The notes beneath the pieces are model-generated. The model made no database searches and was not told the DNA's origin. It was given only the letters and a program-made list of their open reading frames with translations. This document shows, piece after piece, positions 22,007 through 33,975 of a stretch of DNA of 64,000 nucleotides. Positions within the stretch are counted from its first letter, which is position 1. Each line of letters begins with the position of its first letter. Source of the DNA: Acomys russatus (taxonomy: Eukaryota; Chordata; Mammalia; Rodentia; Muridae); contig NC_067168.1 in assembly GCF_903995435.1 (NCBI RefSeq), positions 8,319,039 to 8,383,038 of the forward strand, written 5' to 3'. A program made the position numbers and the translations under genes.

Positions 22007-23499
22007 GGAAGGAAAGAAACAGATTATAACAGTGAATTTCTTTTGAATCATCTATTTCAGAAAATTTAAAAAATTCACATAAGGAAAATGAAAATCATTT
22101 CCAATTTACTACCTAGAGACTACCAGCTTTTAAGAAAAACTAAAGTTCTGTGCAATACATTTTAAAGAGCACTGTCAGCTTACATTACAGGTAGACATAC
22201 AAATATCGACATCACCCACGGATTTAAATACATTTTTTTTAAATACTTGGGTGGTTTTCTTTTCTTTTTTGCACACACTGGGATATTAATAGTACGGCAG
22301 CTGCTAGGTCACAGGTTCCCTCTTGCAGTGCTACGGTAATTCCTTAAATTCCAAAAGACTTTGGGGCCTGCCCTTAAGCTGCCCACCTCTTTGCGTAACC
22401 AGTAGCTATCTCTCTGTGACTTCGGTGAGAAGCTGATTTCTCTGAAACATGAAAAGCACACACAGATATTCTATAGTTGTTTCTCTAGCTCAGTAAGTGC
22501 TGTGCTGCCAACGTAAGCAAGCTGGACTCGACTCAGAGCAGACGACGCGTCTCTGCCACCATTCTGTTCACCAGGTGCAAGTCACGTTTTACATTTCCCC
22601 ACAGTTGCCTCCCATCCAGTTGGCATGGCAGCCATCAGGTTAGCCCTGGTGAAATGCACTGCCGCAGTTTGCTCTGGGGAACTGACTGACAGGCTGGTCT
22701 TGCCACAGAGCTTGTTTCCGTGATCAAAGCTTTTCATGGGAAAGAACGCATTTCAAGGGAAGAAAGGTGCCATGTTGGTTGTAGAACAACGGAGCAGGTC
22801 AGAGGGGAAGGGTGAGTCAGAGTGCAGCCCAGAGCCTGCCACTCAAACCTCTGTCCAGCCCTCCCGCCTCCTATTCCTCCCTGAGATCCATAGTCAGGGA
22901 TGGGTAACAAAAGCCCTAAATAAAAACTAGAAGAATTGGTAAATTAGAATTCAAGGCACTGCAGGTTCACCAAGAGGTGGGGGTTGGGATGGAGAAGAGA
23001 GGCTTGGCTTGCTATCCCAAGTGGAGCTCAGAGGCGCACCGTCCAAGTAGAAACCTGCTGAAACCTACAGAGGCGCAACATCAGCTGGCTATAGCTCAGC
23101 AAGACCCAGACCGGGCATCCACAGGATCACTGTGGGTCAAGGATAGAAAAAAAAAACGGCAAAGGCTGATAGTAGTGTGCGTGCGCGCGCGTGCGCTTTT
23201 CTCTGGAGCCCTCTAAGACTCCCTGGAGAGGTTAAAAAGAATTTGTCATTCCTATTAAGTGGGAGGGGGAGCAGAGGCAGGATAAGGGAACAGTAAACTA
23301 TAAAAGTCTCCTATCTTACTTTTATACTTTTGTGGATTAGGGCTGAGAAATAAGGACACTGGATTTTCAAAAGAGAAAGTATTAAAATTTTTAAAAAACC
23401 AAGACAAAACTAGATTGTCTAGATATAATTTATGCATGAGATTTATTTGACTCATACAGCCTGAGTGCCCCTGGGAATCTATGCTAGAAACACGCACAA
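22007..23499. other. unique intronic sequence
   Basis: A short alternating GT/GC tract 'gtgtgcgtgcgcgcgcgtgc' lies at about 23176-23195. No exon or named repeat found. Confidence 0.5.
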
Positions 23500-23625
23500 C
23501 AGCGTGTGACCCTGAGTGAAAGAGTCGGCCTGTGAACTCAGGCTCTTCATCTGTAAAATAGCCGCCACAACAGCGGCTTCCCAGATCGCGTTTGAATAAA
23601 GTATTCGGGGTACCTGGTAAACGAA
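23500..23625 (+). repeat. MIR-type ancient SINE
   Basis: 'gctcttcatctgtaaaatag' and 'ttgaataaagtattcggggt' match the conserved central and 3' parts of MIR. A further weak MIR-like stretch follows at 23655-23750 ('agtccctggcatataatggg'). Confidence 0.65.
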
Positions 23626-24029
23626 TGACACTCCCCCCCTACCCCCCATTCTTTGGGATCACTCACTGTAGCTGTGTGACTCAGGTTGGCTGACTCTGAG
23701 ATGAAATGCATGTGAGGTCACTAGCATAGTCCCTGGCATATAATGGGTGTCCGGTGAAAGCAATTTCCTCCTTTCATTTCTTCACCACAGTGAGTTGGCT
23801 GCTACAGAACAGCGGGATCAATTGGGCAACATTACAGAAAACCTTTCCACAAACTAAGTCAATAGGGCAAAGTTGTGGTCTTTTTTTCTTCTTATTCTCA
23901 ATATCCTATAACTGTCAAAGCACTCAAAACCATACCTTCAATTCCTATGCCATGAGCCTAGCAGATTAATGGCAGCTCGGGCCAGTGTTGCCACCTTCTC
24001 TGAGCCTCTTGAACTATTTTTTTTAATGC

Positions 24030-24057
24030 GCTTTATGTGTATGAATGTTTTGCCTTC

Positions 24058-24114
<57 letters not shown>

Positions 24115-24253
24115 TTGTGCCTGGTGCTCAAGGAGGTTCAAAGAGGACATTGGTTCCCCTGGAACTAGAGTTAAAGGCACATATGCTGTCTGAGTGCTGG
24201 AACCTGAACCTGGTATTTTGCAAGAGGAACAAGTGCTCTTAACTCCCAAGCCA
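24030..24253 (-). repeat. B2 SINE with (TG)n tail
   Basis: The TG run (24063-24110) is followed by 'ctcaaggaggttcaaagagg', 'tctgagtgctggaacctgaa' and 'acaagtgctcttaactccca', a reverse B2. Confidence 0.86.
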
Positions 24254-24433
24254 AGTTTTGTTTTGTTTTGTTTTGTTCATTTGTTGTTGTTTTCTGAGTC
24301 AGAGTTTCTCTGTGTAGCCTTGGCTGTCCTGGACTTGCTTTGTAAGGCAGGCTGGTCTCGAACTCACAGATAACTGCCTGCCTCTGTCTCCTGAGTGCTG
24401 GGATTAGAAGCCTGCGCCACTGCACCTGGCTTT
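24254..24433 (-). repeat. B1 SINE abutting the B2
   Basis: A TTTTG-repeat tail, 'agagtttctctgtgtagcct', 'gcaggctggtctcgaactca', 'gagtgctgggattagaagcc'. It sits directly against the B2 head, so one may have inserted at the edge of the other. Confidence 0.93.
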
Positions 24434-24869
24434 GAGTATTAAAAATGTCATTCAAACTTAGACTACACTGTCAGAACCTGCAGTTCATTCCCTGTCAAAA
24501 GAACACATCACAGCAAAAGCAGTATTACTTTTCTAACCTTTCTTAGCACTGTTTAAAGTGACATCAGTAAAAAGGCTGGTCAGGAGCACACTTTGTACTG
24601 GCACTCACACAAACAGCAGGCCAGCTTCAGATGAAGGATACTACCAAAGCCAAGTGCGTTGGCATAGGAAAAGAAAAATATAACAAATATGTACAAAAAT
24701 TGTTAATTTTCAACCTTAAAAAAATGAACAATGTACTTGTATCATTCCTATTTGATTTAGAATGTCTTCTTTAAATGAAGGTAATTCCTTATGGAACTAT
24801 GGACTTGTATCCAGTTTATGACGAGCTGTTTTTCACAGATAAGCAACCTATATGCATGTAATAAATTTT

Positions 24870-25060
24870 ATTTCCCTTTATTTTTTATTTTACCCTCCCC
24901 CATCCACCCCCTTCTCCCATTGAAACCCCTCTTCCTCCTAACAAGTGCCTTCCTGTTTTCATGGCTGTGTGACCCGCAGTTCAACTAAGAGTGAGTGTCC
25001 GGTCCCCACCCCCCACCCCGCCATGGTCACACCACTGAAGGAAGAGGTCAGCTTCCATCT
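24870..25060 (-). mobile_element. possible rodent L1 (Lx-type) 3' UTR fragment, antisense
   Basis: 'tattttaccctcccccatcc', 'cttctcccattgaaacccct' and 'catggtcacaccactgaagg' resemble the complement of old murid L1 3' UTR sequence recalled from memory. Confidence 0.38.
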
Positions 25061-25316
25061 GGGGCATGTAAAACAACATCAACAACAAAAACAAAATAAA
25101 ATAAAAGTCAAGAACGTACCTAGCAGTCTTTTGTTGCTGTTCTGTTTTATGTACTAGGGGGCTTTTAAGGGCCATAAACCATATCTGAAATGTCTTCATA
25201 TCTCTTTTCCAAGGTCCAATTTTCACTCTCTGGGGAGCAACAACATTCTCATTGAAAATGCACCTTCTAAATAATATAAATATGACTGGCTTTACTTAGG
25301 CAATATATTTAAAATT

Positions 25317-25476
25317 TTTGTTTTGTTTTTTCAAGACAAGGTTTCTCTGTGTAGCCTTGGTTGTCCTGAACTGCTTTGTAGACCAGGCTGGCCTCAAACT
25401 CACAGAGATCTTCCTGCCTCTGCCTCCCTGAGAGCTGGGAATACAGAATACAGAAGTGTACCACTGTGCCCGGATA
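25317..25476 (-). repeat. B1 SINE
   Basis: 'aagacaaggtttctctgtgt' through 'gtgtaccactgtgcccgg'. It contains a short tandem 'aatacagaatacag' duplication near 25440. Confidence 0.92.
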
Positions 25477-25839
25477 TATATATATATAACATTTTAAAGA
25501 AAGTTTTGGAACAGTTTCAGATTAAGGGAATATATATGTCTCTGATAGTCGGATATGTAGCACCTGAAAATTTAAAGCTGATTTTCTATTAATATGCTTT
25601 AAACTGGTGATGTAAAAAAAATATTTCAGCCAAGAAAAGCCTAGCTCTAGGCACCTAACATTTGAAACGACCATACTTTGCAGGGAAGGACAGAGTTGAA
25701 TTTAACAATAACCCATAGTTCACGGCACCCGAGCATGGACAAAAGTCATAATAGGGACGTTAATGTGTTTCTCTTAACTCCACTGTACGCAAGAAAGACT
25801 AAAGCTTGGAAAGATTTCTCTGAACTATGTGCTCTTGTC
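25477..25839. other. unique intronic sequence
   Basis: A short TA run at 25475-25488; otherwise nothing recognised. Confidence 0.45.
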
Positions 25840-26107
25840 GGTCCACAATGCAGTGTGCGTCGGCGACAGTCGGTGTGGGAGTGCGTGTGCTGTGAGCACA
25901 AATCAAAGGGAAGTCTGAGGGAGAGGCTTCCTGGACTGACCTCATCTGCAGCTGAAGCGGCCGCATCTGGGGCGATTTCCTCACACCACATCCCTCGCAT
26001 CTCGCCAAAGCTGTTGAGCTTTGTCATCTTTTTAGTATCTTCCCTAAGAACAGCACACTCGGGTCTGCTCACAGCGTGTGGGTCTGGGAGCTCAGCCCTA
26101 AGTACCG
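25840..26107. other. locally CpG-enriched unique block
   Basis: Contains many more CpGs than the neighbouring intron ('gtcggtcc', 'gcgtcggcgacagtcgg', 'gaagcggccgcatctggggc', 'ccctcgcatctcgcc'), including a NotI-type gcggccgc at about 25958. It could be a regulatory element. Open frames cross it on both strands but show no known domain and no convincing splice or start context. Confidence 0.5.

Positions 26108-26141
<34 letters not shown>
26108..26141. repeat. C34 homopolymer
   Basis: Thirty-four consecutive C, far longer than the other C runs in the window (for example C16 at 26647-26662). Confidence 0.93.
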
Positions 26142-26143
<2 letters not shown>

Positions 26144-27524
26144 CTGCCCAGAGGCCCCTCGCCAAGCCGTGGCTGCTGGGAGGGAGCCCCACAGAATGAC
26201 TTCTCACAGTGCGCTTTGAAGTAGATCAAATACGCACTGGTGGACATTCGCCTGTTAGTTCCTGAGCTCAAAGCTTTGTTCTTCTTTATTGCCAGAGGAT
26301 TCTATGGGTGATGTCACTTTTCTCTGAAGGGAACAGATCATCAGAGCTTTTTCCTGACAAAATTAATTATCTGGAACTTGATTCTGGGCCAGAAAATTCT
26401 CAAGGCACAGCCCCCGAAGAATTAACTCTGCGGTGCCCCTTATCCTTCAACTTTTTATCGAGATGGGGTACCATGCCTTTTTCCTTCTCAGACAACTGAT
26501 AATGGTATTTTTGTTTGGTGATATCAAGTAACAGAGAGTGAACTGGGTCGCTATTCTATGATTTCGCAAGGAAGACCCTCCGCTCACTGCGCAACAAAGT
26601 CCAAAGGTCATTACAGATCAAGAACACAAAGCCCAGCTTTTAGGCGCCCCCCCCCCCCCCCCAGTCTCCAGTGCTAAGGAATGCATCTCCACTGCTGAAT
26701 AGATTCCGGGGTGGGTTGAGGGAGGGGATCATGAATCCACAGCCAGAAGAATGAGACGCAGACCAAAGCTGATGAATTTAATCATCCATAAGGTGGAAAG
26801 GTTGGTTCATCTGCCACAAAAGCATAAAGCATTCGCACATTTAAACCTTATGAAAGGTAAGAAAACGCCAGCACAATGAGGGCATGTTGTTATGAGAGAG
26901 TTCTCATGCATGCGTTTACGTAGGTCTAAATTACGAATGAGCCAGGTCACCAGAAGATGGCTCCCCTTTGCTCTGCTGCTGGGCTTTGAAGACTGTGTAA
27001 GTGAGCTGTCACTCTTTTCTACAAAGGGGGCTCTGTGGGAAGCAGAGGCCACTGTAGGTGCAGAGAGTAGGTGGGCAGGGCTCTGATGGAATCAGGGTAT
27101 GTGGGTCCAATTCTAGCACTCTCTTCATGGATAGGAGATAGGAGTCTCAGCTTTCTCAACTCCTACGGAAGTAATGATAGCAAGGTTCTGTGCAGCTCAA
27201 AGGGTTGACTCGGACAGTGGCTTTTGGAACTACATGAAAATATTGTTCCCCCACCAAAAGAAATTAGCATTAATTAGTTTTAATTGTGCTTTAGATATTT
27301 AGGTGTATGACTAACATTTTTAAGGATTTAAAATCATGATGTAATATGTAACCAAAATCAACATTATAGATGTGCTTAAAGAAAAAGTGGAAGATGTATA
27401 AAATGCGTCCTCCAAATCCACTCAAGGGAAAATTCTATTAACAGCTTGAGGTGGATGATTCCAGAAACTGTTTCTGTAGATGCATAATGAAGGCAGTAGC
27501 ATACATATTTTCTCTGCACCACTT
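26142..27524. other. unique intronic sequence
   Basis: Includes the C16 run at 26647-26662 and a CRE-like 'tgatgtca' near 26309. No exon is supported. Confidence 0.5.
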
Positions 27525-27725
27525 CCTGATACTATATGCCAGGAAGTGTGCACAGGGTTTTGCAAATGTGACCTCTACTTAAGCCGCAGAACAATCACAT
27601 CAGCTAAGTACCACTCTGGTCATCACTATGTAAATGATGGGTGTGAGACTGGTACAGAAAAGGTTGATAATTTGCCCAACGTCACGCAACTGGTAAGTGA
27701 TGGCTTCAGGATACAAACCTAGCCA
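27525..27725 (-). repeat. MIR-type ancient SINE
   Basis: In reverse-MIR order: 'actatatgccaggaagtgtg', 'ggtacagaaaaggttgataa', 'tttgcccaacgtcacgcaac', 'tggtaagtgatggcttcagg'. Confidence 0.72.
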
Positions 27726-27804
27726 ATCTAAAGTCACAGTAGCCACTCTTAATATCAAACCTTATGAGTTCTCTATATGTATGTATCCTTTAGAACCTCT
27801 CAAA

Positions 27805-27839
27805 TATCTATCATCTACCTATCTATCTATCTATCTATC

Positions 27840-27870
<31 letters not shown>

Positions 27871-27909
27871 ATCTACCTATCATCTACCTACTTACCTATC
27901 TATCTACCT
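27805..27909. repeat. (TATC)n microsatellite
   Basis: About 100 bp of TATC with TACC interruptions. Confidence 0.95.
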
Positions 27910-28007
27910 TACTGGGATTGGACTTAGAGCTTCAAGCCTGTTAGCCGAGTACACTACCACTAAACTATTGCCCAAGATCTACCATTTACTTTAAAGATTT
28001 ATAATTA

Positions 28008-28185
28008 GTATTTGTGTGTGTGTGTGTGTGTATGTGTGTGTGTGTGTGTGTGTGTGTCTAACAGAGTCCAACCCCTGACCCTGGAGTTGTATGTGGTTTG
28101 AGCTAGGTAAGTGCTAGGAACTAAAGTCTGGTCCTCTGTAAGAGCAGAAAGCGCTCTTAATGCCAGGAACATCTCTTCAGCGCCT
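28008..28185 (-). repeat. B2 SINE with (TG)n tail
   Basis: TG run (28014-28058), then 'taagtgctaggaactaaagt', 'gcagaaagcgctcttaatgc', 'caggaacatctcttcagcgc'. Confidence 0.82.
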
Positions 28186-28552
28186 CATTTTATTTTATTT
28201 TTTTATTCAAATTAGATGTAGGGGGCCAATCAACATTGAAATTCCATCAACATTAATAGTCATTTTGCCAAACTGATTTCTTTTTTACCCTTATATTTTT
28301 ACACACCTCTTCCTCAAATGGGCCTCTTCCATTTTCTCAATTTACTTGAATCTATCAATCAAAATTTAGATCAAATTCTAATACACTTTTTCCCCAAGAG
28401 AAGAATAAGATATGCAGTTAGGTTGGTCTTGAGTTCCACATAGTAGATGTGTTTGAAATACAGATCTTCATAGTAATTTGAGTATAGTAATTAAATCTTT
28501 TCCAACGTTTCTGTAATTTATAATTTCCTTTCTGGATAAAAGTTGGGGGACT

Positions 28553-28730
28553 GGCCAGCCATGGTGGCACAGACATTTAGTCCCAGCACTTGGGAGGCAG
28601 AGGTAGGCAGATCTCTGTGAGTTTGAGGCCAATTTGGTCTGCAAAGCAAATCCAGGACATCCAAGACTACACAGAGAAACCCTATGTCAAAAAACAAAAA
28701 AACAAAAAGCAAACAAACAAAAAAAAAAAT
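28553..28730 (+). repeat. B1 SINE
   Basis: 'ggccagccatggtggcacag' through 'cacagagaaaccctatgtca', with an AAAAC-rich tail. Confidence 0.93.
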
Positions 28731-30359
28731 CAAAAGGAATTTAAAAAGTAAAATGATCAATTTTTGTGAAATCAATATTTTATGCATTAAAATGCTATTG
28801 CATACACCAGAAAAACACTGTATACAGGCCAATGGCAATCTATGACTATGAAGTCAACACCATCAAAAAAAGTTTGCTGACATTTCACTAAAATGTCACA
28901 ATGTATCCAAATACATTATGTGCCTATTAGCAATAAGAACATAGTTAAAGGGCTTAAACATTTAATTTAATTAATCATTTTTGCTTTAATTTACAGGCGA
29001 GTGCTTACGTAAAGTATTGTTTATAGCATGCTTTCTCCCCGAGTGCACTTCCCATAGTCAACCAAGAACTAGCTAGTAATTTGATGGTCTTCCTGAGGGA
29101 AGACGTTGGGAAACTTGTTTTTTGTTGTTATTGTTGTTTTGTTTTGTTTTGTTTGTTGTGGTTCAAGTCACCCAACATCCAAAATAAGAGCAGTCGGGTT
29201 AGGCATGATTTCATGTCTTCTAGTCCTTTAGGGTATTTTCCATGATAAATTAAACTTAAGCTGCATGGGGCAGTGTGGCATTGGTTCTGATGCTGGAAAT
29301 ATTGGTCACACTAGCTGCTCTAATATTACCAATGTATCCTCCCTTTTCAAAATAATCAACCAAGAACCACTTGCCAAAATTTATATTAAAAGCTAAAAAT
29401 ATGCAGGAAAAGAACTTTCTAAGGTATGATAGAATTGACAGAATCGTCCAACAACCCTTTGGTTTAGTTCAAGCTCCCCTACTGTGAATCTGCACTCACT
29501 GAGCTGCCAGACATTAGTGCCTCAGACAATGGACACGCACTGACCTCTGCTGAGATTTGTGGTCAGGAGCCTTATCTGAGCTGTCACCATAACACTTTGT
29601 CATCCATAAATGAATGGTCAGATCAAAGTTCGGTAACGATGACTAAATAGAAGAGGCAGGTGGGTGAGGTCAGCCAGCACTGCCAGATTCCTCAACACTG
29701 AACTCATCACCTCGTGCTTAACAGTAGCCAGCCAGGTTAGTAACAGCATGAGAACGTCCCCATATGCCTTTCACATTTCTCCCTGACCTTAAAGACTAAC
29801 AAGTCTCTAGTATGAATACCCTCTTTCTGCTGACCCTCTTTCCACATGCTTAATTCTAAGAGCTAATCTGGCAAAAGGAGCCAAAACAAGACGGACACAT
29901 GTCCTAGTAGCATGATGTCACATGTTCACGGGGATCAGTTCTGAATGCTCCAAAATGGCTAGACCACAGAAAACCATTTGAAGGCTTCTCTTCACTGGGT
30001 ATCTGGCATGCTCTTCTGGCTGTATCTCCAAAGAGCTCACCAAAGCCATGAGTGAAAGACACACTCCCGTCCTCCTGATACTGCAGCTGCCAAAGAGGAT
30101 AGGTTCTTGGTAACTGGGGCACTACTAATAAAACAGAACACTCACTCCCACCTCCAAACTCAAGTCGGCACATGCCTGTCCCTGCCACCATCACCTCTGC
30201 TCCTGCGTCTTTCCTAGCGTCATAAACTTTTCAATAGTGTTCTCGGAAATTCAGTCAACTGCAAGCAAGTTCTCACGTATTTATCAACTCTTCAGAGCAT
30301 GTCCCTGTCGTTTCATTAGCCTAAGGTAGTGATTCAAATTTAGCAACACCAATCTTTAA

Positions 30360-30362
<3 letters not shown>
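28731..30362. other. unique intronic sequence
   Basis: A TTG/TTTTG-rich patch at 29118-29160. No exon, RNA gene or named repeat is recognised. Confidence 0.5.
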
Positions 30363-30416
<54 letters not shown>

Positions 30417-31069
30417 TACACACAGGGGCACACACACCGGGGCACACAGGCTCACACAGTGCACACACACAGAGGCACACACATGTGCACACACACAGAG
30501 GTGCACACACAGAGGTGCACACACACAGGTGCACCACACACATGCACAAGTACACACATACACACAGGAGCACACACACAGTGCATACATACACAGGCAC
30601 ACACAGGGGCACACATACATGGGCACACACACAGGCACACCACACACATGCACAAGTACACACATACACACAGGGGCACACACACAGTGCATACATACAC
30701 GGGCACACACAGGGGCACACATACATGGGCACACACACAGGCACACCACACACATGCACAGGTACACACATACACACAGGGGCACACACACAGGCCCACA
30801 CACATGGGTGCACACACACACAGAGACTCACACACACAAGTGCACCCACACAGGCGTACCACACCCATGCACAGGTGCACACACACACAGAGACTCACAC
30901 ACACAAGTGCACACACACAGGCATACCACACCCATGCACAGGTACACACAGGCTCACACACACAGTGCACACATACACAGGCACACAGACAGGCACACAT
31001 ACACAGGAGCACACACACAGGGGCACACGCGCGCGCGCGCCGCGCGCGCACACACACACACACACACAT
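30363..31069. repeat. complex CA-rich satellite array with higher-order units
   Basis: Begins with about 25 pure CA units (30363-30413) and continues as interrupted CA. A unit starting 'caccacacacatgcacaagt' begins at 30532 and 30638, with a variant at 30744, giving a 106-bp period. A second unit, marked by 'cagagactcacacacacaag', repeats at a 67-bp spacing near 30811 and 30878. Long open frames on both strands (up to 218 codons) are artefacts of the CA repeat. Confidence 0.93.
31028..31049. other. alternating GC block, Z-DNA type
   Basis: Twenty-two bases of alternating C and G with one phase flip (CC at its centre), flanked on both sides by CA repeats. Confidence 0.9.
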
Positions 31070-31489
31070 GCATGCAGATGCCTGGCTATCGCTTCCAGAA
31101 GCTTTTAACTGCTAGCATGAGGACCACTGCTCAATAGTCCAGAAGTGAGTGGTTTCTCTCTACTCTCCTTGTTCCAAAGGGCTTGAATGTGGTAGAGACT
31201 TTAGCTCCTTGCTCTTGATCACTGCCCCAAATCATTCTCTCAGACCTGAAGTCGCCCATCACTGATTCTCACGTCATCCAACAAGAGTAGGTACTCTCCT
31301 CTCGCCTTGCTGCAGTTATCCCCGCTTGGCTAGTCACTCTCCTTCCTCTGTCCTCACTGTCACGTTTCTGGACGACTCTGTAATCCCTGTGGTGATCACG
31401 CTGATGCTCTCACTGCCAGCGCCGTTCGGGTCAGAGCCTGTGCTCTGGCTGCTCTATCAAGCCAAGATCCATCACCCATTCTTAATAAA
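31070..31489. other. intronic sequence, nothing recognised
   Basis: No element recognised. Confidence 0.45.
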
Positions 31490-31890
31490 CCAATTAAAAG
31501 AGCCAAAGAGAGGCAGGAAAAGCAGCTTTATTCTTTGTGGCCACACTGGACAAAAGGATGAAGACGTTCAGGGGCACCCCTCCCCTCAAGTCCATCTGCA
31601 GGGTCCTGGAATGAAGTCGAGGGCCTGAGTAGCACATAGCTGACAAATGCGACCAACCTGTGCTCCCGCCTTTCACCTTCCCAGCGTTGTTTAGGTCCTG
31701 ATCTCTTCTGCAAGGTGGTCTGACAAGTAATCCTTCTCTTTTTAGCTCTGGACTTAACCCTTTTCTTCTCCCAAAATGAGATTCCATGGAAACAGCGATT
31801 TCTTTGGGTGCACTATCCAAAAGGAGAGGCACGGTGTCTACTGGAACCTTCATTTTCACGGGGCCAGCCAGCAACACTCTGACTTCCATG
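31490..31890 (-). other. LTR-like or retrocopy-like block ending in AATAAA
   Basis: On the minus strand a 131-codon open frame leads to 'ccacaaagaataaagctgct' near 31525, followed by 'ttttcctgcctctctttggc'. This resembles a rodent LTR polyadenylation region or the end of a retrocopied mRNA. I recognise neither the protein nor the LTR family. Confidence 0.3.
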
Positions 31891-32944
31891 GTCCCTGAAC
31901 CTTCTGTTCTAATGAGCCATCTTTACAGCACCTCAGTCAGTAAGTACCTCTGTAGTCACAATCTAGTTCTCTGTTATTATAACTGTCCCCGCTGATGATT
32001 TCAAGTCTGCATCCCCGTCTCAGCTATTTGCCACTGGTTCTCTTAGGCCCTTAAATCTAACAGTCTTTAATGATTGAGGAATCTCTACGCTATAATCTTT
32101 CACTGGCTGCCAGGCTCCCTTTTCCACCCGAGATACTCACTTTCCTTCGTATCTCACCTGTTTCCACTGCAGACGTCTTTGTTTACCTGCTCCTTCCCTC
32201 ACACGATTGTACTGTTTAGGTCAAACTAGACACAGCCTTGTTTTAATTGAAGGCCTCATGCCTAATGTTCAAATCTATTCCTACACCTTGTACCACCTGA
32301 TCTCGTTTTATATTCGTGCTCAGTAGCCTTGACTGACCAGCTGTTGCTACCAACCAATCATTACTGTAGCTCTCTGCCCACGCTCACGTACGTTGCCATC
32401 CTAACTTCTCCCTCATCACAGCATTCGCGCTTATTTCCCCTCACTGCCCAGCTTGCCAAGAAAGTCAAAATAAATGGGAATAAACTTCCACAGTCTCCTA
32501 CCACCTCACATGCTACTGTGTCTCGGAGCTAACGCTCACGTCCTATGTGCGGAACTGAAGCGGGGGAGGTGGGGGGCAGCTTCTCGCGTGTCCATTGGAG
32601 CCTGTCCTCTCACACCTATGCCGCCCATCGCCGGCATCAGCGCGCCTCCTGTCCTAGCTCATCCTCATCAACTTGGGTGTGCGTCAGCTTTCCCTCCCTG
32701 TAACAGGGCACATGAAAATGTAAGGATAAAGGACGAGAGCTTTGTTTTGGCTCAGGGTTTCAGAAGCTCATGGTCTTGGGCCGATAGCCTGTGGTGAGGC
32801 TGTATGCATTGGCAGCAGTACGTGACAGCCAAGAAATAAAGGATAGTCTAGGTCCCGTTGTCCCCTTCGAGGGCTGCATCTCTTAGAAATCTACTTTCTT
32901 CAAATAGGCTCCACCTCTTAAAGTTTCCACCATTTTCCAACAGC
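31891..32944. other. unique intronic sequence
   Basis: Pyrimidine-rich in places; no exon or named repeat supported. Confidence 0.45.
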
Positions 32945-33090
32945 ATCACCAACTGAGAATTAAAACATGTTTGTTTTAAATGTATTTAATTGAAATAGAA
33001 TTATATCACTTCTCACCATGTGCTCTTTTCCAACTCCTCCCATTTTGTCTGCACTCTCAAGTTGATAGCCTCTTTTTTTCTTTGCTTGTC

Positions 33091-33125
<35 letters not shown>

Positions 33126-33176
33126 CAGACATATAAATACAACATATATATATATATATAATGAGTCTGTTTCTGT

Positions 33177-33238
<62 letters not shown>

Positions 33239-33660
33239 GATGACCACTCTGCCAATAAGCGACTCATCCGTGGAAGATGCTAACTCTCCTTTCCCAGCAG
33301 TCATCAGTTCCCTGTTGCTCTTTGTCTTCTTTGTCTAGAGATGGGGCCATGTGAAATTATCCCCCATCCACTTGGAATGCCCACTGGTGTTGCCATTGTT
33401 TCACTGTTTATACAGTCATTTCCAGGAGAGATGTTCACAGCAATCTTCGCAGTGTTCTGGGCCTGAACAATCTTTCTGGCCTCTCTTCTGTGACGGTCTC
33501 CTTCCCTAAGCCACAGATCTGGGAGCTGCAATAGAAATATACACACTGGGGCTGCGCTCCCCAAGATCCACTAATCTCTACACTGTGTCCAATTGTGGCT
33601 TTCTGTGATGCTCTCCATTTGCTCTGAGAGGCTTCTTTCAAGGGCTAGATCTTTACCATG
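32945..33660 (-). mobile_element. rodent LINE-1-type (Lx-like) sequence, antisense
   Basis: 'tgaaatagaattatatcact', a block of TG (33092-33121), TA (33144-33161) and TG (33179-33231) repeats, then 'cagggatgaccactctgcca', 'gcagtcatcagttccctgtt', 'agagatggggccatgtgaaa' and 'caattgtggctttctgtgat'. This order matches a common murid repeat I recall as the complement of old L1 (Lx) sequence. The simple repeats are part of the element. Confidence 0.6.
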
Positions 33661-33942
33661 TGGGTCTTTGAACCGTAGAAGCATACAATCATGTAGCTGT
33701 TTTCCCTCTTCTGACTCGACTTCTCCCACAGGCCTCGCTTCCTCTTTCTCGTTTTCTCAGTGACTCACTCAAAGAGCAGCTCGTACTTGCTCCAGCAACA
33801 CTCCTCATGACAAGTGAGATGTGTTTGAAATTCTTATCACTTTTGCGCTCCAGCGGCTCCCCTGAAGGCAAGCTGGGATGTCCCTGTTGGTGTCTGCAAT
33901 GGTCAGTTCTCACCCTCCATTTTCCTTGCAGCAGGATGACAC

Positions 33943-33947
<5 letters not shown>

Positions 33948-33970
<23 letters not shown>
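33948..33970 (-). mobile_element. tail-only retroposed insertion
   Basis: A 23-bp T/G tract, on the minus strand an A-rich AAAAC/AAAC run like a B1 tail, is inserted between two exact copies of 'aggatgacacttttg' (33933-33947 and 33971-33985). No SINE body is present. Confidence 0.8.

Positions 33971-33975
<5 letters not shown>

Noticed and set aside
25678..26207. 173-codon plus and 153-codon minus open frames around the C34 run
   Set aside because: They include the homopolymer (poly-Pro / poly-Gly), show no known domain and no splice context. Kept only as a CpG-rich block.
30321..31137. Overlapping Cys/Val- and His/Thr-rich open frames of up to 218 codons
   Set aside because: Artefacts of CA/TG repeats, open on both strands at once.
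33435..33641. Small minus-strand open frames near 33.3-33.6 kb
   Set aside because: They fall inside sequence that follows the order of an old rodent L1-type repeat.
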